Assembly (NCBI GenBank): GCA_945831585.1
Contig: CAMACY010000003.1
Coordinates: 1 to 64,000 of the forward strand
Length of the DNA stretch: 64,000 nucleotides
Source: an uncultured bacterium
Lineage (GTDB): Bacteria > Verrucomicrobiota > Verrucomicrobiia > Verrucomicrobiales > Akkermansiaceae
Reading direction: 5' to 3'
The notes beneath the pieces are model-generated. The model had not been told where the DNA came from. It was given only the letters and a program-made list of their open reading frames with translations, and searched no databases. This document shows, in pieces, positions 1 to 10,199 of the stretch (position 1 is the stretch's first letter; every line of letters begins with the position of its first letter). Both the position numbers and the translations under genes were made by a program.

Positions 1-248
1 GTTTACGGCGGCTGAGCGGGACCTGGCGAGTGTCCACATCTGTGGCGCTCTGCGGGGAGGGGGGGGGAGCGCGAGCTGTCGCTCGGCGCTATCCCTTGTG
101 CGTCGTTCGCCGTCCTTCGGGCGCTTCTGTCCGAAGGGCGTATGGTAGGGTGGGGGCTCACAGAACACACGTGCGCCGCACTGCTGGGACGCAGCGCGGC
201 GCGTCCTATTCCCCAATGCGTTTGCCCTGCGTACCTGCGCCGCTGCGC

Positions 249-278
249 TTGACCCGGCGGCGCTGACTCTGCTACAAT
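249..278 (+). promoter_or_regulatory. sigma70-like promoter TTGACC-18-TACAAT, 6 nt before ATG of the ABC ATPase
   Basis: TTGACC 249-254, TACAAT 273-278, ATG 285. Confidence 0.65.
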
Positions 279-284
279 GCCCGC

Positions 285-1049
285 ATGGCCTACCTGGAAC
301 TCGAGAATATCTGCGTGCATTTCCCCCTGCGTGGCGGCGGCGTGCTGCGCGCGGTGGATGGCGTGAGCCTCTCCGTGCAGCGCGGGGAGATTCTCGGGCT
401 GGTGGGTGAATCCGGCTGCGGCAAGAGCACGCTTTCCCGTGCGCTCATGCAGCTGCAGCCGCTGACGGCGGGGAGTATCACGCTGGACGGCGTGAACCTC
501 AGCGCCTTGCCGCCGGCGCAGGTGCGGCGGCGGCGCTTGGATTTTCAGATGGTGTTCCAGGATCCCTATGCCTCGCTCAACCCGCGTATGAGTATCTACA
601 GCACGCTGCTGGAGGCGCTCACGCGGCGTGCTCCGCTGCCGCGCGCCGCGCGCGAGGAGGCCGTGGCGGCGCTCATGGAGCGCGTGGGGCTCGCCCCCGA
701 GCACATGTACAAATACCCGCACGAATTTTCCGGCGGGCAGCGGCAGCGCGTGGCCATCGCCCGTGCCATTGCGCCGCGCCCCGCTCTGCTGCTGGCCGAT
801 GAGCCCGTCTCCGCCCTCGATGTCAGCATCCAGAGCCAAATCCTCAACCTGCTCACCGACCTGCGTCGCGAGCTGGGGCTCACGATGATTTTCATTTCCC
901 ACGATCTCTCTGTGGTGCATTACCTCGCGGACAACATCGCCGTTATGCGCCGCGGGCGCTTGGAGGAATACGGCCGTGCCGAGCAGGTCTTCCGGCAGCC
1001 GCGCGCGGACTACACCCGCCGCCTGCTCGACGCCGTGCCGCGCCTGTGA
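285..1049 (+). CDS. ABC transporter ATP-binding protein, oligopeptide/dipeptide (OppF/DppF-like)
   Basis: Walker A GESGCGKST, signature SGGQRQRVAIARA, Walker B LLLADEPVSALD, FQDPYASLNPRM typical of OppF/DppF. Confidence 0.93.
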   Translation: MAYLELENICVHFPLRGGGVLRAVDGVSLSVQRGEILGLVGESGCGKSTLSRALMQLQPLTAGSITLDGVNLSALPPAQVRRRRLDFQMVFQDPYASLNPRMSIYSTLLEALTRRAPLPRAAREEAVAALMERVGLAPEHMYKYPHEFSGGQRQRVAIARAIAPRPALLLADEPVSALDVSIQSQILNLLTDLRRELGLTMIFISHDLSVVHYLADNIAVMRRGRLEEYGRAEQVFRQPRADYTRRLLDAVPRL

Positions 1050-1067
1050 GGGGGGCGCTCCCGTGGC

Positions 1068-3239
1068 TCAGCATTCGCCGCGCAGACGCTTGATTTTGTC
1101 GCGCAGCACCGCCGCTACTTCGAAATCCAGTCGCGCGGCGGCTTGGCGCATCTCCTTCTCCAGCGCGGCGATGGCGGCGGCGCTGTCGGGCTCCTCCTCG
1201 GCGGCGCTCAGGTCGCCGTCCGCCTCCTCGTCATCGGGTGTGTAGAGGCGCAGGGTGCTTTGGTCGCTGCGCGACACGCTGTGCGGCGTAATGCCGTGGG
1301 CGGCGTTGTAGGCCAGTTGCAGGCGACGGCGGCGGTCGCTCTCCTCGATGAGTCGGCGGATGGATTCCGTCTGCACATCCGCAAAGAGCACGCACTCGCC
1401 GTGCACATGGCGCGCCGCGCGCCCTGCCGTCTGCACCAGGCTGGTCTCGTTGCGCAGAAAGCCCTCCTTGTCCGCATCCAGAATGCAAACCAGCGACACC
1501 TCCGGCAGATCAAGCCCCTCGCGCAGCAGGTTGATGCCCACCAGCACATCCACCTTGCCCGCGCGCAGTTTGCGCAGGATTTCCACGCGCTCAATCGCGT
1601 CCACATCGGCGTGGATGTACTCCACCGCCAGCCCGATGCGGCGCAGGTAGTCCGTCAGATCCTCCGCCGTGCGCTTGGTCAGCGTTGTCACCAGCACGCG
1701 CTCGCGCCGGCGAATGCGCTCGCGACAGAGTTCGATGGTTTTGTCGATTTGCCCCTCCAGCGGCAGCACGGTAATCTTGGGCTCGGGCAGCCCCGTGGGG
1801 CGGATGACCTGCTCGACGATGAGCGGCTGCCCGAGGGCGCGGGGGTGAAAACTCTCCGGCGGCGCGTCGGAGGGGTGGGGCGGCACGCGCAGTTCTGAGA
1901 GCTTGTGGAAGAATACGCCGCGAAAGCCCTCCGGCGCGCGGGTGATGGCTTGGCTGGCTTTCTCGCTGCGGGCGTGGGTGTTGCCGCGCGTGGCTTTCAG
2001 CACGGGGATGTAGCTCGTGTTGCCCGCCACGCAGTTGACGTATTCAAAGGGACCGGGGGTGGCACTCAGGTAGAGCAGCTGGGCCTGGCGCGCCATGAAT
2101 TCGTCGAAGCGCAGCGGGCGGTTGTCCAGCGCGCTGGGCAGGCGAAAGCCGTGGTCGATGAGCACTTGCTTGCGCGAGCGGTCGCCCTCGTACATGCCGC
2201 CCAGCTGGGGGATGGTGGCGTGCGACTCGTCGATGATGGTCAGGTGGTCGGCGGGGAAATAGTCTTGCAGGGTGGAGGGGGTGGAGCCCGGCGCGCGCCC
2301 CGCGAGGTGGCGCGAGTAGTTCTCGATGCCCTTGCAGAAGCCGATTTCGCTGATGAGTTCCAGGTCGTACTCCGTGCGCATTTTGAGCCGCTGCGCTTCG
2401 ATGAGCTTGTTGTGCTGCTCCAGCCAAGCGACTCGCTCCGCCAGCTCCGCGCGGATGGATTGCAGGGCGGCGGCGCGCTTTTCCGGGGCGGAGACGTATT
2501 GTTTGACGGGGAAGAAGAGGTAGCTCTGTAGGGATTCGCGGCGGCGTCCCGTGCCGGCGTCGATGAGGGAAATGGCGTCGATTTCGTCGCCGAAGAACTC
2601 GATGCGGATGGCCTCGCCGTCGCTCTGCGCGGGGTAGACATCCACCACATCGCCGCGCACGCGGAAGCTGCCGCGGCGGAAGTCGTAGTCGCTGCGCTCA
2701 AAGAGCAGCTCCGTCAGGCAGGCCAGCAGGGCGTCGCGCGCCATGTCCTGCCCGCAGGAGACGGCGAGCGTCAGGTTGCGGTAGTCCTCCGGCGAGCCCA
2801 GACCGTAGATGCAGGACACGCTCGCCACCACGATGACATCGCGCCGCAGCAGCAGCGAGCGCATGGCGTTGAGGCAGAGTCGGTCAATTTCTTCGTTGAT
2901 GGCGCTGTCTTTCTCGATGTAGGTGTCCGTGCTGGCGATGTAGGCCTCGGGCTGGTAGTAGTCGAAGTAGGAGACGAAGTATTCTACCGCGTTGTGCGGG
3001 AAGAAGTTTTTGAGCTCGGAGTAGAGCTGGGCGGCGAGGGTTTTGTTGTGGCTGAGCACGAGGACGGGGCGCTCCTGCGCCGCGATGATGTTGGCCATCG
3101 TGAAGGTTTTGCCGCTGCCCGTGACGCCGAGCAGGCACTGGTGCTTGTTGCCCGCGCGCAGCGAGAGCAGCAGTTTCTCAATGGCCTGCGCCTGGTCGCC
3201 CGAGGGGCGGTAGTCGGTGACGAGTCGGTAGAGGGACAT
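1068..3239 (-). CDS. uvrB: Excinuclease ABC subunit UvrB
   Basis: GVTGSGKTFTMANII, YFVSYFDYYQPEAYIASTDTYIEKD, DESHATIPQLGGMYEGDRSRK, C-terminal UVR motif. Confidence 0.98.
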   Translation of the reverse strand: MSLYRLVTDYRPSGDQAQAIEKLLLSLRAGNKHQCLLGVTGSGKTFTMANIIAAQERPVLVLSHNKTLAAQLYSELKNFFPHNAVEYFVSYFDYYQPEAYIASTDTYIEKDSAINEEIDRLCLNAMRSLLLRRDVIVVASVSCIYGLGSPEDYRNLTLAVSCGQDMARDALLACLTELLFERSDYDFRRGSFRVRGDVVDVYPAQSDGEAIRIEFFGDEIDAISLIDAGTGRRRESLQSYLFFPVKQYVSAPEKRAAALQSIRAELAERVAWLEQHNKLIEAQRLKMRTEYDLELISEIGFCKGIENYSRHLAGRAPGSTPSTLQDYFPADHLTIIDESHATIPQLGGMYEGDRSRKQVLIDHGFRLPSALDNRPLRFDEFMARQAQLLYLSATPGPFEYVNCVAGNTSYIPVLKATRGNTHARSEKASQAITRAPEGFRGVFFHKLSELRVPPHPSDAPPESFHPRALGQPLIVEQVIRPTGLPEPKITVLPLEGQIDKTIELCRERIRRRERVLVTTLTKRTAEDLTDYLRRIGLAVEYIHADVDAIERVEILRKLRAGKVDVLVGINLLREGLDLPEVSLVCILDADKEGFLRNETSLVQTAGRAARHVHGECVLFADVQTESIRRLIEESDRRRRLQLAYNAAHGITPHSVSRSDQSTLRLYTPDDEEADGDLSAAEEEPDSAAAIAALEKEMRQAAARLDFEVAAVLRDKIKRLRGEC

Positions 3240-3242
3240 GGC

Positions 3243-4349
3243 TCAGTGCTTTTCGAGGATGAAGAGGTATTCCGTGACGCGCTTGGCGCGTGCGGCGAGG
3301 TTGCGACAGCCGCGGAAGGTGGCGTAGGGCTGCGCGAGCAGCTCCGTGCGCCCCAGGCGCTGCAAGCCCGCCAACAGCTCCTCGCGCGGCACGAAGCCCT
3401 CGCTGTTGTAAGAGATGAGCACAAAGCGTGCGGGGCAGCGCTCCGCCAGCGCCAGCAGGGCGGGGGCGGCTTCCGCGCGGCGGTTGTAGACCGAGCGGTT
3501 CCAGCTGCGCGGGATGCCCGAGACTGCCGAGAGCTCGCGCGGTTCGCGGTACTCCGTCAGCAGGTTGAGCATGAAGTAGTTGCTGCCGTAGGGGTGCTGG
3601 TTGTAGGGTGGGTCGAGGTAGGCGAGGTCGAGCTCAGGCAGCTCGGCGGCGCAGGCGGCGGCATCGCCGCAGCGGCAGTGCACGTCGCTGTCGAAGCGCG
3701 AGAAGAGCGGCAGGGGCAGGGCGATGTCGCCGCAGATGCGCGCGAGGGCGTGCCCGCCCGCGCCGCCGAAGCGACCAATGCCGTCGCGCCCCTTGTAAAA
3801 GCCTTTGAAGACGCCCGCCGTGTTGGTGTGCACCGAGGCCTCGCTGAGCAGCGGGGCGATGAAGTAGGGCTGCAACGCCTCGGGCAGGGTGGCGATGGCT
3901 TGGCGCGCGCTGTCGAGGAAGAGGGCGTTGCGGCGCGTGTAGAATACGCGGTCGTGGCGGGTGGGGTGCTGCTCGTCGCGCGGGGCGTAGAGGCGGGTGA
4001 TAAAGCCCTCGCGCGGCTGCGCGGCGATGGTGGCGAGCAGCTCGCGGTGGCGCTCGCGCAGTTCGGTGAGCAGCTCGGGGGTGGCGTTGCTCAGGTAGCA
4101 GCGGTTGATGCAGTGGGCGTAGGGCTCCAGGTCGTTGGCGTAGAGGGTGTGGGCGCTGCGTTTGAGGAAGCGCGCAACGATGCCGCTGCCCGAGAAGAGG
4201 TCGGCGCAGGCGAGCCGCTGCCGCCCCAGCCGCTGCTGCACATGGCGCAGCGCTTGCGCCGGCAGCTCCAGCAGGGCGCGTTTGTTGCCCAGGCAGGTGA
4301 TGAGCTGTTCGCGGAGGTAGCGCGGGTCTTCGGGGGGGAGCTCGGGCAT
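3243..4349 (-). CDS. D12-class N6-adenine DNA methyltransferase
   Basis: ADLFSGSGIVARFLK (SAM motif I) and DPPYNQHPYGSNYFMLN (catalytic DPPY). Confidence 0.9.
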   Translation of the reverse strand: MPELPPEDPRYLREQLITCLGNKRALLELPAQALRHVQQRLGRQRLACADLFSGSGIVARFLKRSAHTLYANDLEPYAHCINRCYLSNATPELLTELRERHRELLATIAAQPREGFITRLYAPRDEQHPTRHDRVFYTRRNALFLDSARQAIATLPEALQPYFIAPLLSEASVHTNTAGVFKGFYKGRDGIGRFGGAGGHALARICGDIALPLPLFSRFDSDVHCRCGDAAACAAELPELDLAYLDPPYNQHPYGSNYFMLNLLTEYREPRELSAVSGIPRSWNRSVYNRRAEAAPALLALAERCPARFVLISYNSEGFVPREELLAGLQRLGRTELLAQPYATFRGCRNLAARAKRVTEYLFILEKH

Positions 4350-4364
4350 GGAGGTGAGGGGGGC

Positions 4365-5798
4365 TCAGCGCGCCAGCACGGCGGGCGTGCCGGAGAGGCC
4401 GCTGCCGGAAATCGGGCGCAGGGCGATGCGGTCGGCGCTGCGCGCGACGGCGGGGTGCAGGGTGTAGCTCGTGATCTGCCCCGGCAGGATGGCCAGCGTG
4501 AACCAGCGCCCCTTGTTGGCCACCTGCAGGGCGTACTTGCGGGCGGTGCCGTCGTTTGTCCAGCGCAGGGTGCAGCCGGCGGCGCTGTCTTGCGCGCTCA
4601 GCGTGGGGGTGCCGGGGCGCACGGAGCTGCTCCAGGGCATGGGCGGCGGCAGGGCGAGCGCGGCGTAGCGCTTGGAGAGCTCGGTCTGCACGCCGCCGCG
4701 GTTGCTGCCCAGCGAGCGCCAGCTCCAGTAGAGCTGCCCTGCGCTTTGGCGCGCCAGCTTGCGCGACCAGTCCACCTGCGCGCCGATTTCGGAGGCGGGG
4801 CGACCGGGATCCTCGCTGCTGTTGATGCGCACCGAGGCAATGCCCGGCCACACGGGGCGCGCGGGGTTGATGCCGCTCCACCAGCGCATGAGCGCGGGGA
4901 AGCTCTGTGGCCCTTCACAGCGCCAGTAGAGCTGGGGGCTCAGGTAGTCCACCCAGCCGCGCGCCAGCCACTTGCGGGCATCGCAGGCCAGGTCCTCGTA
5001 GGCGTTCACGCCGCCCGTCACCCCCTCCGGGTAACCTGGCTGCCAGATGCCGAAGGGGCTGATGCCCACGCGCACGTATGGTTTGATGCGTTTGACTTCG
5101 GTATAGAGGCGGCTCACAAAGGCATCCACCGCCGCGCGGCGGCGGGCGGGGCTCTTGCCGTCCGCCACACGGTGGTGCGGTGGGTAGGGGTAGAAGTAGT
5201 CGTCCAGGTGCACGCCGTCGATGTCGTAGCGGCGCACGACGTCGGTGATAACGCTCAGCACATGGCTCTGCGTCTCCGCCGCCGAGGGGTTGAGGATGGT
5301 GGTGCTGCCGGCGCGCAGGGTCAGCTCCGGGCGGCGGCGTGCGATGTGCTTACGCCCCACCTCTTTGCCGCTCGCGGTGGCGCGGAAGGGGTTGAACCAG
5401 GCGTGCAGCTCGAGACCGCGCTTGTGCGCTTCGGCCACGGCAAAGGCCAGCGGGTCATAGCCGGGGTCGGTGCCGGGGCCGGAGAGCCAGTAGCTCCAGG
5501 GCTCCAGCGGCGAGCGGTAGAAGGCATCTGAGCAGGGGCGCACTTGCAGCAGAATGGCGTTGAGGTGCAGGCGCTGCGCCTGTTGCAGAATCCCCAGCAG
5601 CTCGGCGCGCTGCTGCGCGGCGGGCAGCCCCGGGCGCGAGGGCCAGTCCAGATTGTACACCGTGGCCACCCAGGCTGCGCGGAACTCGCGCACGGGCTCC
5701 GGCACGGGTTCCCGCACCGCTTGCCATGCCGCCAGTGGCAGCGCCGACGCCAAAAGCATCATGCTGAGAAGAAGCAGTCGTCTCACGCGCTTCAGCAT
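4365..5798 (-). CDS. Glycosyl hydrolase-like (GHL10 / YngK-like) secreted protein with C-terminal FnIII-like region
   Basis: EFRAAWVATVYNLDWPSRPG, LNAILLQVRPCSDAFY, LELHAWFNPFRA, DYLSPQLYW; N-terminal signal peptide; start could be GTG at 5786. Confidence 0.85.
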   Translation of the reverse strand: MLKRVRRLLLLSMMLLASALPLAAWQAVREPVPEPVREFRAAWVATVYNLDWPSRPGLPAAQQRAELLGILQQAQRLHLNAILLQVRPCSDAFYRSPLEPWSYWLSGPGTDPGYDPLAFAVAEAHKRGLELHAWFNPFRATASGKEVGRKHIARRRPELTLRAGSTTILNPSAAETQSHVLSVITDVVRRYDIDGVHLDDYFYPYPPHHRVADGKSPARRRAAVDAFVSRLYTEVKRIKPYVRVGISPFGIWQPGYPEGVTGGVNAYEDLACDARKWLARGWVDYLSPQLYWRCEGPQSFPALMRWWSGINPARPVWPGIASVRINSSEDPGRPASEIGAQVDWSRKLARQSAGQLYWSWRSLGSNRGGVQTELSKRYAALALPPPMPWSSSVRPGTPTLSAQDSAAGCTLRWTNDGTARKYALQVANKGRWFTLAILPGQITSYTLHPAVARSADRIALRPISGSGLSGTPAVLAR

Positions 5799-5829
5799 AG
5801 CTCGCCCCCGCCCGCGATGCAAGCCGTAA

Positions 5830-7002
<1,173 letters not shown>

Positions 7003-7053
7003 GGCGCACCGCGTCCTGCCCGGGGGGCGCGGCGATGTTTCTCCCGAGCAAAA

Positions 7054-7080
7054 GCCCCCGATGCCTGTGGCATCGGGGGC
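7054..7080 (-). terminator. Rho-independent terminator, oriented for the DUF805 gene
   Basis: GCCCCCGATGCC-TGT-GGCATCGGGGGC perfect 12-bp stem; T-tract on the minus strand. Confidence 0.8.
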
Positions 7081-7106
7081 GGGGGAAAACAGGGGGGGCG
7101 CAGGGC

Positions 7107-8177
7107 TTAGCGCGAGCGGGCTTGGGGATCCTCGCCCCAGCGGTTGGCCTTGCCACTGGGGATGACGGAAATCACGAGGAAGAATAGGCTGGCACCCATT
7201 TGGAGAAGCACCGTGAGCTCGTTCTCCCAGACGCAGGCGGGGAGGGTCAGGAGAAGGCCAACGAGGTACCACCAACCGCTCAGCCCGATATCGTGCAGGC
7301 GGCGCACCATCAAGGCGATGAAGGGCACAAGCGCAGCCAGATAGAGCATCAGCAGGATGATGATCAACACCAGCAGGGGGACGAAGTTTTCCGTCTGCAG
7401 CAGGGGAATGAGCGACTCGAAGACCAGGGTGTACAGGATACCGCAGAGGATGTAGAGCCCCATGCAGAATTGCCAGTACTCCGTGCGCGAGGCGCGCCCG
7501 CGGAAGTCGGCATAGCGCCGGAACAGCACCGTGCTGAGCGCGCGCAAGGGCGACCAGGTGTCGGGCGTCACAACCACGGGTCCTTGCGTCTGCTCGGGGC
7601 AGCGGCTCGGCAGCAGCGCCACCACGAGGCGGAAGAGAGCGATCGCCCCGCCAATGGCAGCGATCACGGCGCCTGCAACGGGCAGGGCGCCATTGCCGTC
7701 GTGGAGAGCCCCCAGTCCGGCGACCAGCGCTCCGGCGAACAGCAGGGGATATTCCAGCAGGAGCATGCACATCCACCACACGCTCAGCCCTGCATCGCGC
7801 AGGCGGCGGCAGAGCAGCGCCAGCCCGGCACCATGCGCCACAAAGGCCAGCATGGCGGGAAGGGACAGGATGCCCAGCGCATGCAGGGCATTGATGAGTA
7901 GCGGGCGGACAGACTCATCCGGTGCCCCTGCGTTCACGCAGTCGAACAGCAGCTGCCCCCAATCCTCGCCCGTGCCTAGGTAGAGCCCGTTGAGGAGCAA
8001 GGCGCACAGCCCCATCAGCAGCGCCGCCGTGATCAGGTAGCCCACCCAGCTCAGCCAGTATTCCGTGCGCGAGGCGCGCCCGCTGATGGCGGTGCAGCGG
8101 TACCAGTAAACCGTGACGAAGGAGTTCCACAGCCCCCATTGCGGGGCGGGGGGCGGCGCCGGAAGGTCGTTGTTCAT
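7107..8177 (-). CDS. Membrane protein with two tandem DUF805-like domains
   Basis: Two copies of SGRASRTEYWLSW / RGRASRTEYWQFC signature, multiple TM segments. Confidence 0.85.
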   Translation of the reverse strand: MNNDLPAPPPAPQWGLWNSFVTVYWYRCTAISGRASRTEYWLSWVGYLITAALLMGLCALLLNGLYLGTGEDWGQLLFDCVNAGAPDESVRPLLINALHALGILSLPAMLAFVAHGAGLALLCRRLRDAGLSVWWMCMLLLEYPLLFAGALVAGLGALHDGNGALPVAGAVIAAIGGAIALFRLVVALLPSRCPEQTQGPVVVTPDTWSPLRALSTVLFRRYADFRGRASRTEYWQFCMGLYILCGILYTLVFESLIPLLQTENFVPLLVLIIILLMLYLAALVPFIALMVRRLHDIGLSGWWYLVGLLLTLPACVWENELTVLLQMGASLFFLVISVIPSGKANRWGEDPQARSR

Positions 8178-8318
8178 GCTGCCATTGTATCATGCGCGCT
8201 CCGCGTGACAAGGCAAAATGATCCGTGCGCGTCGTTTTGCAGCGCCGCTGCCGCACACGGAGCTTGTCAGGCGGGCGGTGATGGGGTATGATGCCGCGCA
8301 GAGATCCCCCTGTTTCCT

Positions 8319-9593
8319 ATGCCAGACGCCCGTTTCTCCCCGCTCCCCGGTTTCCGCGATTTTGCCCCGCAAGAGTATGCCCTGCGCGCCTACCTCTTCT
8401 CGGTGTGGCGGCGCGTGGCGCAGCGCTACGGCTTTGCGGAGTGGGAGGCGCCCACGCTGGAGAGCACGGAGCTCTACCTCAAGAAGAGCGGCGGCGAGCT
8501 GCCGACCCAGCTTTTCCGCTTTCAGGATCAGGGCGAGCGCGATGTGACCCTGCGCCCGGAGCTCACAGCTTCGCTGGGGCGCATTGCGGCGGCCTGCCAG
8601 CGCGAGTACGCCAAGCCCCTCAAGTGGTTTGAAATCGGCAGCTGCTTCCGCTACGAGAAGCCGCAGAAGGGGCGTTTGCGCGAGTTCGTGCAGTTCAACG
8701 CCGACATTCTGGGCGAGGCCTCGGAGGGGGCGGATGCGGAGCTGCTGGCGCTGGCGATTGACTGTATGCGCGAGTTTGGCTTCACGGCGCAGGATTTCGT
8801 GGTGCGCGTGTCGGATCGCGAGGTGTGGCTGCGCTATGCGGCGGAGCACGGCGTGCCCGAGGAGCGCGTGGGCGACTTCCTGGCCGTCATCGACAAGTTC
8901 GAGCGCGACCGCCCCGAGTATTGCCAGGAGAAGCTCGATGCCTTTGGTCTGCGCCGCGAGGATCTGGTGGCGTTTATTCAGAATCCCCCGGCGGGTTGCT
9001 CGGCTCACTTCGACCGCGTGTACGAGGAGCTCTGCGCGCGCGGGCTGGAGGACTATGTGCAGCTCGATTTGTCGGTGGTGCGCGGTCTGGCGTACTACAC
9101 GGGGCTGGTCTTCGAGATTTTCGACAAGGGGCACACGCTGCGCGCGGTGGCGGGTGGCGGGCGCTACGACGGGCTGGTTGGCACGCTGTCGGGTGGGGCG
9201 GTGGACATGCCTGCTACGGGCTTTGCCATGGGCGATGCGGTGATTGCTCACCTCATCGAGGCCTGCCCGGCGGCGCGTGCACTGCGCGATGCGGCGTTGC
9301 GTCCGCACAGCTGCGATGTGTGCCTGGTGTTGGCCGCGCCCGAGATGCGCCCGCAGATGCTGGCGCTGGCCAGCGTGCTGCGCGATGCGGGGGTGCGGGT
9401 CGACCTGCCGCTGGCGCCGGCCAAGATGGGCAACCAGCTCAAGCGCGCGGAGAAAATCGGCGCGACCTACGCCGTCATTATCGGTGCGGAGTACCCCGAG
9501 GTGGAGCTCAAGAATCTCGCTACGCGCGAGTCGGCGCACACCACGCCCGACGGGCTCATGACGGAGCTGCTGGGCGAGGCGGACGAGGCCTGA
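8319..9593 (+). CDS. hisS: Histidyl-tRNA synthetase
   Basis: PLPGFRDFAPQE, LRPELTASLGRI, GSCFRYEKPQKGRLREFVQFNAD, GGGRYDGLVG. Confidence 0.97.
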   Translation: MPDARFSPLPGFRDFAPQEYALRAYLFSVWRRVAQRYGFAEWEAPTLESTELYLKKSGGELPTQLFRFQDQGERDVTLRPELTASLGRIAAACQREYAKPLKWFEIGSCFRYEKPQKGRLREFVQFNADILGEASEGADAELLALAIDCMREFGFTAQDFVVRVSDREVWLRYAAEHGVPEERVGDFLAVIDKFERDRPEYCQEKLDAFGLRREDLVAFIQNPPAGCSAHFDRVYEELCARGLEDYVQLDLSVVRGLAYYTGLVFEIFDKGHTLRAVAGGGRYDGLVGTLSGGAVDMPATGFAMGDAVIAHLIEACPAARALRDAALRPHSCDVCLVLAAPEMRPQMLALASVLRDAGVRVDLPLAPAKMGNQLKRAEKIGATYAVIIGAEYPEVELKNLATRESAHTTPDGLMTELLGEADEA

Positions 9594-9824
9594 GCGGCAG
9601 ACGGAGCCCACAAGTGTTGTCGGTGGTGGGGAGCCGGGTGTTGCCTGTGGGGCATCCGGCACGGGGCGTGCGTGCGCGTGCGGCCATAAGCTCGCGCTAT
9701 GGGGAAGATGGTGTCCGATTTATCGATAAAGCTTGGTTATGAACAACTTGTGCAAAGATGTATTGGCGCATTCGGTCGCGAGGGTGTAGGGTAGATGCCG
9801 GGCTGAGCAAGAGCCCGTGACATC

Positions 9825-10199
9825 ATGAAAACGCTGATTCATTGGTTGACGGCTTCCGCAACGCGGAAGGAATGGTGGCTGGAGACGCTGGCAACAGCGG
9901 TGTTGGCGGGCTTGGGGTGGTGGCTGTTGCCCTCGGTGGCGGCGTGGGTGGTGTCGGCGCTGCTGTTGTCGCTGTGGGTGCTGCTGAGCTGCCGCCGCCT
10001 GCGCAGCACGGGCAATCGGGCGGAGGTGTTCGTGTTCAGCGTGGCCTTGCTGGTGGCGGTGCCTGCCTTTGCGCTGACGCTGGGGATGCCGGCGCTCTCG
10101 CTGGCGGTGCCGATGGTCATGTTGGGCATTGTGCCGCTGAGCTATATGATTATGTGCGGCTGTCTGCCGTCGGTGGAGAAGCAGGGGGGGAAGGAGTGA
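9825..10199 (+). CDS. Small integral membrane protein translationally coupled to the antiporter
   Basis: 124 aa, several hydrophobic segments; stop overlaps next start (TGATG at 10197-10201). Confidence 0.7.
   Translation: MKTLIHWLTASATRKEWWLETLATAVLAGLGWWLLPSVAAWVVSALLLSLWVLLSCRRLRSTGNRAEVFVFSVALLVAVPAFALTLGMPALSLAVPMVMLGIVPLSYMIMCGCLPSVEKQGGKE

Noticed and set aside
3-920. 305-aa minus-strand ORF at the window start
   Set aside because: Antisense to the ABC ATPase, no recognisable motif.
2994-5531. 845-aa plus-strand ORF
   Set aside because: Antisense to uvrB, the DNA methyltransferase and GHL10 gene; Gly/Ala/Val/Arg low-complexity composition, no motifs.
9842-10198. N-terminal extension of the antiporter ORF
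   Set aside because: Overlaps the 124-aa membrane-protein gene in another frame; the TGATG junction at 10197-10201 gives a better start.
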